64,000 bases of DNA. It comes from Aquipseudomonas alcaligenes NBRC 14159 (GTDB taxonomy: Bacteria; Pseudomonadota; Gammaproteobacteria; Pseudomonadales; Pseudomonadaceae). A program made the position numbers and the translations under genes. The notes beneath the pieces were generated by a model that had not been told where the DNA came from, did no database searches, and worked only from the letters and a program-made list of their open reading frames with translations. Shown piece by piece: positions 45,439 to 53,978 of this stretch (its first letter is position 1; every line of letters begins with the position of its first letter). Location: contig NZ_BATI01000034.1 in the NCBI RefSeq assembly GCF_000467105.1, forward strand, positions 1 through 64,000, given 5' to 3'.

Positions 45439-46478
45439 GGCCTCTGCGGCATGCCGGCCGCCACCGGTTGCACGCCCAGCTCGCGGATGAACAGGCCGGC
45501 CTGCTCGGCGTCGCGCTGCTGGGTCAGTCCGCGCTCGCGCCAGAAGGCCCAGCCGGGAGCGACCAGCAACAGTGCGCAGAACAGCGGGAACGGCAGCGGC
45601 TGCGGCAGTTGTGCCAGCAAGCCGCACAGCACCAGGGCCCAAAGCCCAACGGCGGCGTAATACAGAGCCATGCGTGGCAGCACCCGGGCACTGCCTGCTA
45701 CTGGCGCCGAGGGGGTGCGCAGCAGTGCGGAGAGGCGCTCACCCACGGCCGAGTACAGGCGCGAGCGCCGCGCGCCGAGCAGCAGGAAGAAGGTGACGAT
45801 CCAGCCCAGGATCATCGCTGCCACGGCGAACTCCGGCTTGCCGTAACCGCTCTGCAGGTCGAAGTCCGGGCGGCCATGCAGCGGCCAGATCAGCGCCAGG
45901 CTGATCAGCAGGCTGATGGCCAGATCCTCGGCGCGATAGCGACCGGCATCACGCAGGCGCGTCATCTGCGGCAACATGGCGTTCTCGCCCTGATCGCTGG
46001 CCAGGACCATGAAGTAGGGCGCGCTGCCGGTCAGCAGCAACGCCAGCAGCAGCGGAAAGAGCAGGCCGAGCACCACCAGTGTGACCAGCGCCGGATAGGC
46101 CGGCAGCAGCGCCAGCCCCGCCCACAGCAACACCGTGATCAGCCCGGCCAGCAGCAGCGGCAGGCTCAGCGGCCGCCGCAGCGGATTGAGCAGCCCGATC
46201 AGCGGACTGACGCGCAGCTGCTGCAGCTGCTGCAGCTCGCTCGGCAGGACCATGAACTTGAGCGAACGTGCCGCGTAGATCCAGTAACCCGGCGCATCAC
46301 GGGAGGCGCCCAGGGTGACGCCGAAGGCGATGGCGAAACCGGCCGGCAGCACCTCCAGCAGACCCAGCGCCTGGCTGTTGCGCAGCAGGGCAAAGGCCAT
46401 CAGCAGACACAGGAAACTGACGCCCAGGCATAAGCCGAAACCATAGCGGCCGGCGTGCTGGCGGAAAGTCGGCAACAT
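45435..46478 (-). CDS. polytopic membrane protein of the acyl cluster, unknown family
   Basis: Protein of 347 residues with about eight transmembrane helices in two groups (about 14-60 and 95-165, then 185-320). I recognise no catalytic motif. It lies between the malonyl transferase and AcpS genes and is translationally coupled to AcpS. It could act on the finished lipid (acyl or head-group transfer) or flip it across the inner membrane; both are guesses. The start at 46478 follows GAGG; the longer open frame overlaps the malonyl transferase gene. Confidence 0.7.
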   Translation of the reverse strand: MLPTFRQHAGRYGFGLCLGVSFLCLLMAFALLRNSQALGLLEVLPAGFAIAFGVTLGASRDAPGYWIYAARSLKFMVLPSELQQLQQLRVSPLIGLLNPLRRPLSLPLLLAGLITVLLWAGLALLPAYPALVTLVVLGLLFPLLLALLLTGSAPYFMVLASDQGENAMLPQMTRLRDAGRYRAEDLAISLLISLALIWPLHGRPDFDLQSGYGKPEFAVAAMILGWIVTFFLLLGARRSRLYSAVGERLSALLRTPSAPVAGSARVLPRMALYYAAVGLWALVLCGLLAQLPQPLPFPLFCALLLVAPGWAFWRERGLTQQRDAEQAGLFIRELGVQPVAAGMPQRP

Positions 46479-46488
46479 GTCCGGCGCC

Positions 46489-47451
46489 TCAGTCGGCCAG
46501 CGCCGCATGCGGCGCCAGGTGGTCGGAGACATGGCCTACCGGCGGCAGCGGCTGCAGCTCGGTGAAATCCTGCAGCAGGCGCCCCAGCACCTTCTTCGGA
46601 CCAACCTCGAGGAAACCGCCCACGCCGCTGGTGACCAGTGCCTGCATGGTTTCGCGCCAGCGCACGGTGGAATACAGATTGACCACCAGATCCTGGCGAA
46701 TCTGCTCGATATCGCTGACGGCGGCTGCCGCCTGGTTGGTGAACAGCGGTAGCTGGGGTGCGGCGAACTGCAGACCGTCGATGACCGCCTGGAAATCCTC
46801 GCGCCCGGGCAGCATCAGCGCGCTGTGCCAGGCGCCGTTGACCGGCAGCTTGACCTGCTCGAAGCCGGCCCGCAGCAGCGCCGGCAGCAGCTCCTTGAGC
46901 GCCGCCTTGCTGCCGGAGATCACCTGCTGGCGCGGCGAGTTGTCGTTGGCCACGGTAATCGCATCGCCCAGTTCATGCGCGGCGATCAGCTCGGCGATAG
47001 CGTCGCGGCCAACGCCCTTGATGGCGTACATGGCGCCATCGGTCTGCTCGGCCAGTGCCTGCATGATGCGCCCGCGAGCAGCCACGCCACGGAACACATC
47101 CTCCATGCCCAGCACACCGGCGGCGAACAGCGCGGAGAACTCGCCGACGCTGTGCCCGGCCAGCGCCGCCACATCCGGCTCGCCGCGCTCGCGCAGGGCG
47201 ACCAGGCTGGCGATGTTGACGCAGGTGACCGCCACCTGCTGGTACTGGGTCTTGTCCAGCTTGGGCATCGGCCCCTTGCTGCACAGGCGGCGCAGGTCGA
47301 AACCGGCGATGTCGCTTGCACAGTCCCAGACCCGCGCGGTGGCGGGCGACTGGTCGCAGACCGCCTCGCCCATGCCGATATGCTGGGTACCCTGCCCCGG
47401 AAACAGCAGGGCCACACCCGCCTTGTCACCAGATTGCTCGAACGCCTGCAT
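46489..47451 (-). CDS. malonyl-CoA:ACP transacylase (FabD-type)
   Basis: Protein of 320 residues. It has the FabD oxyanion loop FPGQGTQ (17-23), the nucleophile elbow GHSVGEFSA with Ser101, an arginine in AARGRIM and a catalytic His in NGAWHSALM. The residue after the histidine is Ser rather than the Phe usual for malonyl specificity motifs, so the extender is not certain. It would load the cluster ACP. The start at 47451 lies inside the end of the outer-membrane protein gene, a 26-base overlap. Confidence 0.88.
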   Translation of the reverse strand: MQAFEQSGDKAGVALLFPGQGTQHIGMGEAVCDQSPATARVWDCASDIAGFDLRRLCSKGPMPKLDKTQYQQVAVTCVNIASLVALRERGEPDVAALAGHSVGEFSALFAAGVLGMEDVFRGVAARGRIMQALAEQTDGAMYAIKGVGRDAIAELIAAHELGDAITVANDNSPRQQVISGSKAALKELLPALLRAGFEQVKLPVNGAWHSALMLPGREDFQAVIDGLQFAAPQLPLFTNQAAAAVSDIEQIRQDLVVNLYSTVRWRETMQALVTSGVGGFLEVGPKKVLGRLLQDFTELQPLPPVGHVSDHLAPHAALAD

Positions 47452-48796
47452 AACCCACCCCGCTGTTTCCCAACCGACCGAATTCACTGTTATCCGGACC
47501 GTCCAGATAACCGCCGCCTAAATAGACTTCAAAGTTGCGCGTCAACTGCGAGGACAGGTGCAGATTGAGGGCAAAGCTGCGATCTTCGATGTTGTAGATC
47601 GTCGAACTTTCCCAGGACCACCTGCGCAACTCCGCCTCGTTATCATCCAGGTGCAACATCAGGTAATTACGACCCGGCAGCAGATCACGCCGCGCCATGT
47701 TGTCGGCTTCTTGAGCAAACAACAGTTGATAATCCCTGAACAGATCCACCGAGGTTGCCTGATAAGCCCCCTCCAGCAACTCCAGCGTCTCGAAGTAGTT
47801 ATCCCAATCTCGCTGATGCCAGCCCTGATCCTGAAAAAGGTATTCCAGGGAGATCGCCGTATTGTTATCCGTGGTGTAGCGCAGACCGGCACCGAACTGA
47901 TAGAAACGCTGCCGATCCTGTTCCTTGAAAAAATCATCCGCAGTCGGCAACTGCCAGGCCTGCAATTTATTCAGCGCCGCTTCATCTAACTTGCGAACCT
48001 GACTCTTTTCATTCACCGACAATTCGACACTGAGAATCCAGTCGTCATTGATGAAACCGCTGGTGCCCAGACCGAAGGCATAACTTTCACCACCAACCAG
48101 TACCAGCCGAGGATTAAAGTCCTCGAACACCGCCGTGGTATACGACAGGTAATAGCGCTCTGCCGAATTTGTGCGCTGCGAAGTGTTCCACTCCGCCACC
48201 CGTGGTTTGTGCGACGGGTTGGCCAGTTGCGGTAGTACCGCCAATTCCAGTGTGCCGGCCTGATTGAACCAGGACATCTGTGCGAGCAGAGCGCCTTCGC
48301 GATAAGTGTCGCGCCAGGACACACCCAATGCATTGATTACACCGCGCTCGGCGTAATTGCTCGGCGCCTGTAGAAAGTCCAACGGACTGACAAAAAAGAA
48401 CTGACCGTTGCGTATATCCTTCTTGCCAATATCGATAAAAACAGACTCATGTGGCGTCAGCGATACATAGGCCTCGCGCACAAAGCCACGCGTGTCGTGA
48501 CCTTCACTTTGCTGGGCGCTGCCGCTCTCACCGAACGTGCGCAGATGCTCGCCGAACAGGTTGAAATGCAACTTGGCCGCCTCGCCCGCGCAGTCACCAT
48601 TCACCTCGCCGTAGGCCGCTGCCGAACTCATCGCACGGGTGAATTCCCCCTCTGGGTTCAGCTGTGCTTCCCGCGTCGCAGAGCGTCCTGCTTCGCTCCC
48701 GGCAAAGCCTGCAAGGCTGCACGAAGGCTCCGCGCCGGCCGGTCTGGCCAGCAGCGCCAGACAAATCCAGGCCAATAGAACGCCACTGCGCCTCAT
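47426..48796 (-). CDS. outer-membrane beta-barrel protein of the acyl cluster
   Basis: Protein of 455 residues with a signal peptide (MRRSGVLLAWICLALLARPAGA) and many alternating amphipathic strands, ending in the aromatic GYAGVRAIW typical of barrels. The family is not one I can name; it resembles DUF1302 or alginate-export-like porins in style only. It is the likely outer-membrane receptor or export channel for the cluster product. Its codon usage is visibly AT-richer than the enzyme genes downstream. An in-frame ATG at 48817 is an alternative start. Confidence 0.75.
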   Translation of the reverse strand: MRRSGVLLAWICLALLARPAGAEPSCSLAGFAGSEAGRSATREAQLNPEGEFTRAMSSAAAYGEVNGDCAGEAAKLHFNLFGEHLRTFGESGSAQQSEGHDTRGFVREAYVSLTPHESVFIDIGKKDIRNGQFFFVSPLDFLQAPSNYAERGVINALGVSWRDTYREGALLAQMSWFNQAGTLELAVLPQLANPSHKPRVAEWNTSQRTNSAERYYLSYTTAVFEDFNPRLVLVGGESYAFGLGTSGFINDDWILSVELSVNEKSQVRKLDEAALNKLQAWQLPTADDFFKEQDRQRFYQFGAGLRYTTDNNTAISLEYLFQDQGWHQRDWDNYFETLELLEGAYQATSVDLFRDYQLLFAQEADNMARRDLLPGRNYLMLHLDDNEAELRRWSWESSTIYNIEDRSFALNLHLSSQLTRNFEVYLGGGYLDGPDNSEFGRLGNSGVGYAGVRAIW

Positions 48797-48826
48797 CGCA
48801 ACACCACACCCTTCCATGTCAGAGAG

Positions 48827-49648
48827 TCAACGCAGACGCAGCAAGTATTCTTTCTGGAAGTACGCCTCCGGCACGGCCTCCAGGCGCACGTCGGAGTACA
48901 GCATGCGGGTGTACTGTTCCTTCTTCAGACTGTCTTCGATATAGATTTCATGCGGCCGCTCGACCCCCAGGGCCGGTTTGTAATCGCGGTACCAGGCACG
49001 CTTGATCAACTTGTCATTGGTGGCGAGAAACTCTGCCTTGAAGGGGCGATAATTTTCCGCATCCACCCAATAAATGATTTTCGGGTAAGTAACATAAGGC
49101 CAGCGCCGCTGCAGTTCCAGGCGATAGCACTTGCGCCCGTCACACTCCTCGGTGGCCGCCAACTTGGAGATATAGGAAAGATCGAAATCTGTGGCGACGA
49201 CATCGCCATTGGAAACTTGCCCCACCAGGCGCTGCTGGCGCGAAATGGGAATTGGCCGACGCAACTTAGGCTCGTAATACCAGAGCTTGTCGAATATCGA
49301 CAACAGCGATTTGCCTTTTTCACTGGGCGGTTCAACGAAGCGCACCAATGCGCGCGCATCGCCTTCCTGCCCGGCCTCCGCCTTGTAAAAACGCATGGCC
49401 ACATCGAAACTTTGCCGGGCAACTTCATGATCGCCCTTCATTTCCACCAGGGTCAGCGCATAACGAAAGGGTTCAGCCGGCGCACGAATACGATCGGCGC
49501 GCCGAATGATATCCACGGCCTGTGCATCTTCGACAATTGCCGGAGAGGCATTTGAAGTTTGCGTGGACTGCTGAGCAGCCGCCAGCGCAGGTGGCATCCA
49601 TAAGGCCCACCCGATAATTGCAAACAAGGAAACTATGCCGTGCCGCAT
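48827..49648 (-). CDS. LolA-like outer-membrane lipoprotein-sorting protein
   Basis: Protein of 273 residues with a signal peptide (MRHGIVSLFAIIGWALWMPPALA) and a LolA/LolB-like fold. Typical features of the MMPL- or ABC-linked subfamily are ALVRFVEPPSEKGKSLLSIFDKLWYYEPKLRRPIPIS and a DLSYISK stretch. These proteins ferry lipids through the periplasm. It is the first gene of the minus-strand operon, 30 bp before the barrel gene. GGGGGA lies seven bases from the ATG at 49648. Composition is AT-richer than the window average. Confidence 0.86.
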   Translation of the reverse strand: MRHGIVSLFAIIGWALWMPPALAAAQQSTQTSNASPAIVEDAQAVDIIRRADRIRAPAEPFRYALTLVEMKGDHEVARQSFDVAMRFYKAEAGQEGDARALVRFVEPPSEKGKSLLSIFDKLWYYEPKLRRPIPISRQQRLVGQVSNGDVVATDFDLSYISKLAATEECDGRKCYRLELQRRWPYVTYPKIIYWVDAENYRPFKAEFLATNDKLIKRAWYRDYKPALGVERPHEIYIEDSLKKEQYTRMLYSDVRLEAVPEAYFQKEYLLRLR

Positions 49649-49761
49649 CCATTCATCCCCCGCAACGCCAAAAGACCAGAGCCTGGACACTGCAGAACTT
49701 ATTATTATTTTGGCGGCGACTTCCTGACGACCGCTTATGGTTCAGCTTCAAAGCTGGCCGA

Positions 49762-49791
49762 ATCCTATTTTTAGCCAGCCATTAATGTCAA
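49762..49791 (-). promoter_or_regulatory. probable main promoter of the acyl cluster
   Basis: On the minus strand a perfect -35 TTGACA (49786-49791) and TAGGAT (49762-49767) are 18 bp apart, giving a start near 49755 and a leader of about 107 bases. It is the best promoter match in this region. Confidence 0.65.
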
Positions 49792-49805
49792 CACGGCATT
49801 CCGTG
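49792..49805. promoter_or_regulatory. palindromic operator candidate CACGG-CATT-CCGTG
   Basis: Perfect 5-bp inverted repeat with a 4-bp centre abutting the -35 of the cluster promoter. The position suits an activator or repressor; no regulator gene lies in the cluster. Confidence 0.5.
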
Positions 49806-50156
49806 AACTATTTCTGTAATGAATAGCAAAAAGCCATATTCGACTAATGAAACATCAATTTATATCGGCGCCGCATCTAATTAGAGCAGGAGTTCTAATT
49901 AGCTTATTAGGCCACCCTGTAATATGACCAGACAGTCACGGCAAAAGCCCATGCGCGCCTCAGGCGTGCCGCTCACGGGTAATAGCCGGGCGCCATCAAC
50001 GGCGCTTCATCGAGGGAATTTAGTGCACCCTATGTCGCATCACTCGGCAGGGCAGCGAGGTGGCAGGCCCGCACCGAGCGGAGGAATGTCGGGCAGCGGG
50101 CTGCGACGAAAAGTCGAGAAAAGAGGATGACCGGGCGGTTTTCTGTCGCGATCTGC
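49806..50156. other. AT-rich upstream region of the acyl cluster, no gene seen
   Basis: Up to about 49925 the sequence is strongly AT-rich, unlike the rest of the window, and holds two identical self-complementary octamers CTAATTAG at 49877-49884 and 49895-49902, 18 bp apart. Between about 49925 and 50156 the composition returns to normal but I find no supported coding region. It is a likely target for MvaT-type silencing. Confidence 0.55.
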
Positions 50157-50184
50157 GCAGACCTCGGCAACTGCCGAGGTCTGC
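50157..50184. terminator. 12-bp hairpin after the small membrane protein gene
   Basis: Perfect stem (50157-50168 with 50173-50184) around AACT, located just past the stop of the minus-strand gene. It has no clear T run, so it could also be a recognition element. Confidence 0.5.
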
Positions 50185-50190
50185 ATTGGC

Positions 50191-50487
50191 TTACAGGCGG
50201 GTGCTGAACCAGGACAGCAGCAGCGCAGCACTCAGGGTGGCGCTGCCGAAGAGGTAGAAGAAACGGTTGATGCGCAGGGTCGGCTCGTCCAGCAGCGAAG
50301 CTTCCTGATCAATCTCTTCCAGCTCGCTTTCGCCGGCCAGGCGGGCGTACGCGCGCTGCTCGCGCAGGCGGGTCGCCAGCAGCAGCCAGCTGCCGGCCAC
50401 GGCAAAGAACAGGGCCAGGCCGTTGACCACTTGCCCGGGATAGCTCGAGAACAGGGACCAGAAGTACTGCAGGGACACGCGAATCAC
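50191..50487 (-). CDS. small two-helix membrane protein
   Basis: Protein of 98 residues with hydrophobic helices at about 20-38 and 76-96 and an acidic cytoplasmic-type loop between them. I do not recognise the family. It marks the return to ordinary high-GC sequence after the acyl cluster. Confidence 0.65.
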   Translation of the reverse strand: MIRVSLQYFWSLFSSYPGQVVNGLALFFAVAGSWLLLATRLREQRAYARLAGESELEEIDQEASLLDEPTLRINRFFYLFGSATLSAALLLSWFSTRL

Positions 50488-50821
50488 CTCGACAGCCAGG
50501 GCTGTGCACCATCAACAGGAAAGGACCGACACCGAAAACAGGCAGCAGCCACTGCGACGCCATACCGTACGGCCTATGCCATTCGTCGGCGCACCAAAAG
50601 CAGGCAACGCAACGCTCAAGCTGAGCTCAAGGCCCGTCGTTGCGGGGCGGCAGTCTACTGAAAAGTGCTCGGTTATAAATTCCGTTTCCGACGAACGAGC
50701 CGAGTTATCACCAATACATCTAAAAACGGTCATTTTCCTGGCCTAGGGTTTGATTCTCCTTTTAGTGACTCAACAGTCACTACCGTGACGGAGCGACATT
50801 CACAACAGCGGAGGAACCGCC
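50488..50821. other. intergenic region with an inverted repeat
   Basis: No supported gene. The inverted repeat TAGTGACT-CAAC-AGTCACTA (50763-50782) lies 40 bases upstream of the next start and may be an operator. The preceding 50660-50760 stretch is AT-richer and probably contains promoters for both divergent genes. Confidence 0.5.
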
Positions 50822-51028
50822 ATGCTCAACCCGCAACCTGTAGACCGCGACTATCTGATCGACTCGCTGGAGGAGGTGGAAGCCCTGGTAGACGAGCTCT
50901 CCTTCAACGTGCAGGACCACCACTGGCTGGTGTACTGCGCCCTCGGTGGCCATGAGCACTATGACCTGCCGGACATCGACGAACGCACCGGCTTCAGCCT
51001 GCCCGAACTCTATGCCGAGGCGGCCTGA
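50822..51028 (+). CDS. small acidic conserved protein
   Basis: Protein of 68 residues, strongly acidic, no membrane segment or known motif (begins MLNPQPVDRDYLIDSLEEVE). A strong GGAGG seven bases upstream and a good terminator downstream argue that it is a real gene. Function unknown. Confidence 0.75.
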   Translation: MLNPQPVDRDYLIDSLEEVEALVDELSFNVQDHHWLVYCALGGHEHYDLPDIDERTGFSLPELYAEAA

Positions 51029-51049
51029 ACCCCGCGCGCGGCACGCATG

Positions 51050-51078
51050 AAAAAGCCCGGCACTGGCCGGGCTTTTTT
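51050..51078. terminator. bidirectional terminator
   Basis: 12-bp stem AAAAAGCCCGGC / GCCGGGCTTTTT around ACTG between convergent genes, with A and T tracts on the two sides. Confidence 0.9.
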
Positions 51079-51091
51079 CATTGCGCGTGAG

Positions 51092-51679
51092 TTACTGCTG
51101 GCCGAGCAGCTGGCCGATGGTCGGGTCCTTGAAGGCGCGGGTCAGGGCGTCGCTGAGTACGTCGCTGACCAGCTTGGTGTTGGTCTCCTGATTCGGCGCC
51201 ATGCCGAAACGCTGATTCAGCGAGGCGCCATAGCGGCCGCTGTAGCGACGGTTGCTGTTCTGCACATCGGCGCGGAAGGTGGCGCTGATGTCAGCCTCGG
51301 TGACATACATGCCTTCCTTCGGCGACTGGTACTTGAGGTCGGCCAGGGTCAGGGTCAGCTGCGGCGCATTGTAGGCGTTCGGGCTCGGGGTGAAGCCGAG
51401 CAGGCGTACCGCGGCCTCGGCCTCGGCCTGCAGGCGCGGCAGGATGTCCTGGCCCTGCACGCTGATGTTGCTGGTCTCCGGGTAGAGGCCGCCACGGGTA
51501 CCGAGCACCGGCGACTGGCGACCGTCCACCACCCGCACCACCACCGGCTGGCCCTGGCCAACGGCCACCAGCGGCGCATTGAGCTTCGGCTGCGGACGCA
51601 GTTGCTGCGGGCTGTGGGCACAGCCGACGAGGCTGACGCCGAGTACGGCTAGCAGACCGAACAGCAGGTGTTTGTTCAT
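51092..51679 (-). CDS. YajG-family lipoprotein
   Basis: Protein of 195 residues with a lipoprotein signal peptide ending LVGC (lipidated Cys20) and the YajG fold: early VVVRVVDGRQSPVLGTRGG, then LTLTLADLKYQ and a C-terminal LVSDVLSDALTRAF helix. Outer-membrane lipoprotein of unknown role. A ribosome-binding site lies just before the start at 51679. Confidence 0.86.
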   Translation of the reverse strand: MNKHLLFGLLAVLGVSLVGCAHSPQQLRPQPKLNAPLVAVGQGQPVVVRVVDGRQSPVLGTRGGLYPETSNISVQGQDILPRLQAEAEAAVRLLGFTPSPNAYNAPQLTLTLADLKYQSPKEGMYVTEADISATFRADVQNSNRRYSGRYGASLNQRFGMAPNQETNTKLVSDVLSDALTRAFKDPTIGQLLGQQ

Positions 51680-51838
51680 GGGCGATCTCCAGAAAAGAAG
51701 GCAACGGAAAATGGCCGGCAGTATACCCAGCAGCCTGCCGACTGTCTTTCCGACCGCTGCGGCGCCGGGCGGGTTCCTGTCATCGCCCTGTCACCGCCCC
51801 GTGCGATAAGACTGGCGCACCTGAGGAGGAATGTTCCG

Positions 51839-52072
51839 ATGATGAGTCTCTGGTCCCTGCTGACCCCGCGCGCACGGATGCGCCGCTTCGCCCTGCTGGA
51901 TGCCATGGGCACCTGCCGCGCCTTGCGCGAGGCCCGCGAGTTGCCCGGCGAAGCAGGCTGGGTGGAAGTGCGCGAACTGCGCAGCCAGTGGCTGGGCCAG
52001 ACCTTGCCGCTGGAGGCCATGGTGGCGCCGCGGCATATCGGCAGGCGACCGCGCCCTGCCCTGGCGGCCTGA
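51839..52072 (+). CDS. small arginine-rich conserved protein
   Basis: Protein of 77 residues, basic, with no recognised domain (MMSLWSLLTPRARMRRFALLDAMG). GAGGAGGA lies eight bases upstream of the chosen ATG; an ATG at 51842 is an alternative. It is convergent with mqo and shares its terminator. The neighbourhood (before mqo) matches a small hypothetical gene in P. aeruginosa from memory. Confidence 0.7.
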   Translation: MMSLWSLLTPRARMRRFALLDAMGTCRALREARELPGEAGWVEVRELRSQWLGQTLPLEAMVAPRHIGRRPRPALAA

Positions 52073-52084
52073 ACGCCAGGCATG

Positions 52085-52108
52085 AAAAAGCCGCCCGAGG
52101 GCGGCTTT
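52085..52108. terminator. terminator between the small gene and mqo
   Basis: GCCGCC / GGCGGC stem flanked by AAAAA and TTT, placed between convergent stops. Confidence 0.8.
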
Positions 52109-52124
52109 GTTGTATGCGGACCTG

Positions 52125-53609
52125 TCAGGCCAGCTGCAGCGCCTTGCTGGTCTGCTCGGCGACTTCGCGATACAGCGCGGCATCCTCTTCCAGCACCTTT
52201 TCGCGGGCCGGGAAGATCTCCTTGAGCTTGGCCGCCCACTCGCCCTTGGCCTTGTCGGCGAAGCAGCGCTCGATCAGGTTGAGCATGATCGAGACGGTCA
52301 CCGAAGCGCCCGGCGAGGCGCCCAGCAGCGCGGCGATGGAGCCGTCCTCGGCCGCCACCAGTTCGGTACCGAACTGCAGGATGCCGCCCTTCTTGGCGTC
52401 CTTCTTGATGATCTGCACGCGCTGACCGGCAATCTCCAGGCGCCAGTCGGCCGGGTTCAGGTTCGGGTAGAACTTGCGCAGGGCGTCCAGGCGCTGTTCC
52501 GGCGACTGCAACACTTCCTTGATCAGGTAGCGGGTCAGGTCGAAGTTGTCGCGCGCCACGGCCAGCATCGGGCCGATGTTGCTCGGGCGTACCGAGAGCG
52601 GCAGGTCGAGGAACGAGCCGTACTTGAGGAACTTGGTGGTGAAGCCGGCGTAGGGGCCGAACAGCAGCGAGGTCTTGCCATCCACCACGCGGGTATCCAG
52701 GTGCGGCACGGACATGGGCGGAGCGCCCACTTCGGCCTGGCTGTAGACCTTGGCCTGGTGCTGCTTGACCACTTCCGGGTTGTCGCAACGCAGCCACTGG
52801 CCGCTGACCGGGAAGCCGCCGAAGCCCTTGCCTTCCGGAATGCCGGACATCTGCAGCAGCGGCAGCGCACCGCCACCGGCGCCGAGGAAGACGAAGCGCG
52901 CGTGGATCTCGCGCTGCTCGCCGCTCTTGGTGTTCTTCACCTGCGCGGTCCAGCCCTGGGCGCTGCGCGACAGGTCGGTGACCTTCTGGCTGTAGCTGAT
53001 GGTGACGCCGCCCTGGGTGGACAGGAACTGCAGCAGCTGGTTGGTCAGGGCGCCGAAGTTGACGTCGGTACCGTTGGCGGAGCGGGTTGCGGCGATGCGT
53101 TCGCTGGCATCGCGGCCAGCCATCATCAGCGGCATCCACTCGGCCATGGTGGCCTTGTCTTCGGTGTACTCCATGCCTTCGAAGGCATGGTGCTGCTTGA
53201 GCAGCTCATGGCGTTTCTTGAGGAAGCCGACATCCTTCTCGCCACGCACGAAGCTCAGGTGCGGCACCGGGTTGATGAAGTCACGCGGCGAACCGAAGCC
53301 CGGCTTGCCGGCCAGGTGCGACCAGAACTGCTTGGAGACTTCGAACTGGGCGTTGATCTGCACGGCCTTTTTGATATCGATCGAGCCGTCCGCCGCCTGC
53401 GGCGTGTAGTTCAGCTCGCAGAGGCCGGCGTGGCCGGTACCCGCGTTGTTCCACGGGTTGGAGCTCTCGATGGCGCCCGAAGAACGCAGCTCGGCGATCT
53501 CCAGCTTGAGGCTCGGGTCCAGTTCCTTGAGCAGCACCGCCAGGGTAGCGCTCATGATGCCGGCGCCGACCAGCAGCACATCCACAGTTTCGTGATTGAC
53601 TTGCGTCAT
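52125..53609 (-). CDS. mqo: malate:quinone oxidoreductase
   Basis: Membrane-associated FAD enzyme of 494 residues that oxidises malate to oxaloacetate and passes electrons to quinone, replacing or complementing NAD malate dehydrogenase. The FAD-binding motif is VLLVGAGIMSATLA near the N-terminus, and conserved blocks NNAGTGHAGLCELNYTP and GGGALPLLQMSGIPEGKGFGGFPVSG are present. The start at 53609 has GGAG eight bases upstream. No sign of defects. Confidence 0.96.
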   Translation of the reverse strand: MTQVNHETVDVLLVGAGIMSATLAVLLKELDPSLKLEIAELRSSGAIESSNPWNNAGTGHAGLCELNYTPQAADGSIDIKKAVQINAQFEVSKQFWSHLAGKPGFGSPRDFINPVPHLSFVRGEKDVGFLKKRHELLKQHHAFEGMEYTEDKATMAEWMPLMMAGRDASERIAATRSANGTDVNFGALTNQLLQFLSTQGGVTISYSQKVTDLSRSAQGWTAQVKNTKSGEQREIHARFVFLGAGGGALPLLQMSGIPEGKGFGGFPVSGQWLRCDNPEVVKQHQAKVYSQAEVGAPPMSVPHLDTRVVDGKTSLLFGPYAGFTTKFLKYGSFLDLPLSVRPSNIGPMLAVARDNFDLTRYLIKEVLQSPEQRLDALRKFYPNLNPADWRLEIAGQRVQIIKKDAKKGGILQFGTELVAAEDGSIAALLGASPGASVTVSIMLNLIERCFADKAKGEWAAKLKEIFPAREKVLEEDAALYREVAEQTSKALQLA

Positions 53610-53978
53610 TAACGCTTCTCCAAGATCTGCAGTACCAAACCGCTGACATCGGCCTTTTGAGCCGCGCATCGGCGTCTAATCACTGACAGCCAGACGGGTG
53701 TCTGGAGCTTCGGAGGGCTGGCGCCGTGGCCGATGATTTGGCCTGACAGACACCGAGCAACCTCGTCCGGCACGTTTCGCCTGTGGGCAATCCGTGCGTT
53801 CAATTCTTCAACTCGTCGCGGCGGCGAAGCCACCCTGCGCCGGCCTCAGGCCCGGCGCGCCGAGGCCTGCAGGGCACTCGGGCGGGAAGTTTTCGGCGCG
53901 CACAATACCACTAATGCCGCTGATTCAGTCGCAAAAAATGCACCAACCCCGTCGGACGGTCACTTTTTCTACGATGTG
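53610..53978. other. intergenic region upstream of mqo
   Basis: About 370 bases without a supported gene. It contains a GC-rich inverted repeat around 53846-53870 and the presumed promoter of mqo, which I could not locate with confidence. Confidence 0.4.

Noticed and set aside
32126..49648. Aryl-polyene, dialkylresorcinol or ladderane cluster
   Set aside because: No ammonia lyase or AMP ligase, MMPL exporter, aromatase/DarB-type pair or radical SAM gene was found.
50157..50184. Strong rho-independent terminator
   Set aside because: The stem is perfect, but there is no T run on either strand, so it is kept only as a moderate-confidence hairpin.
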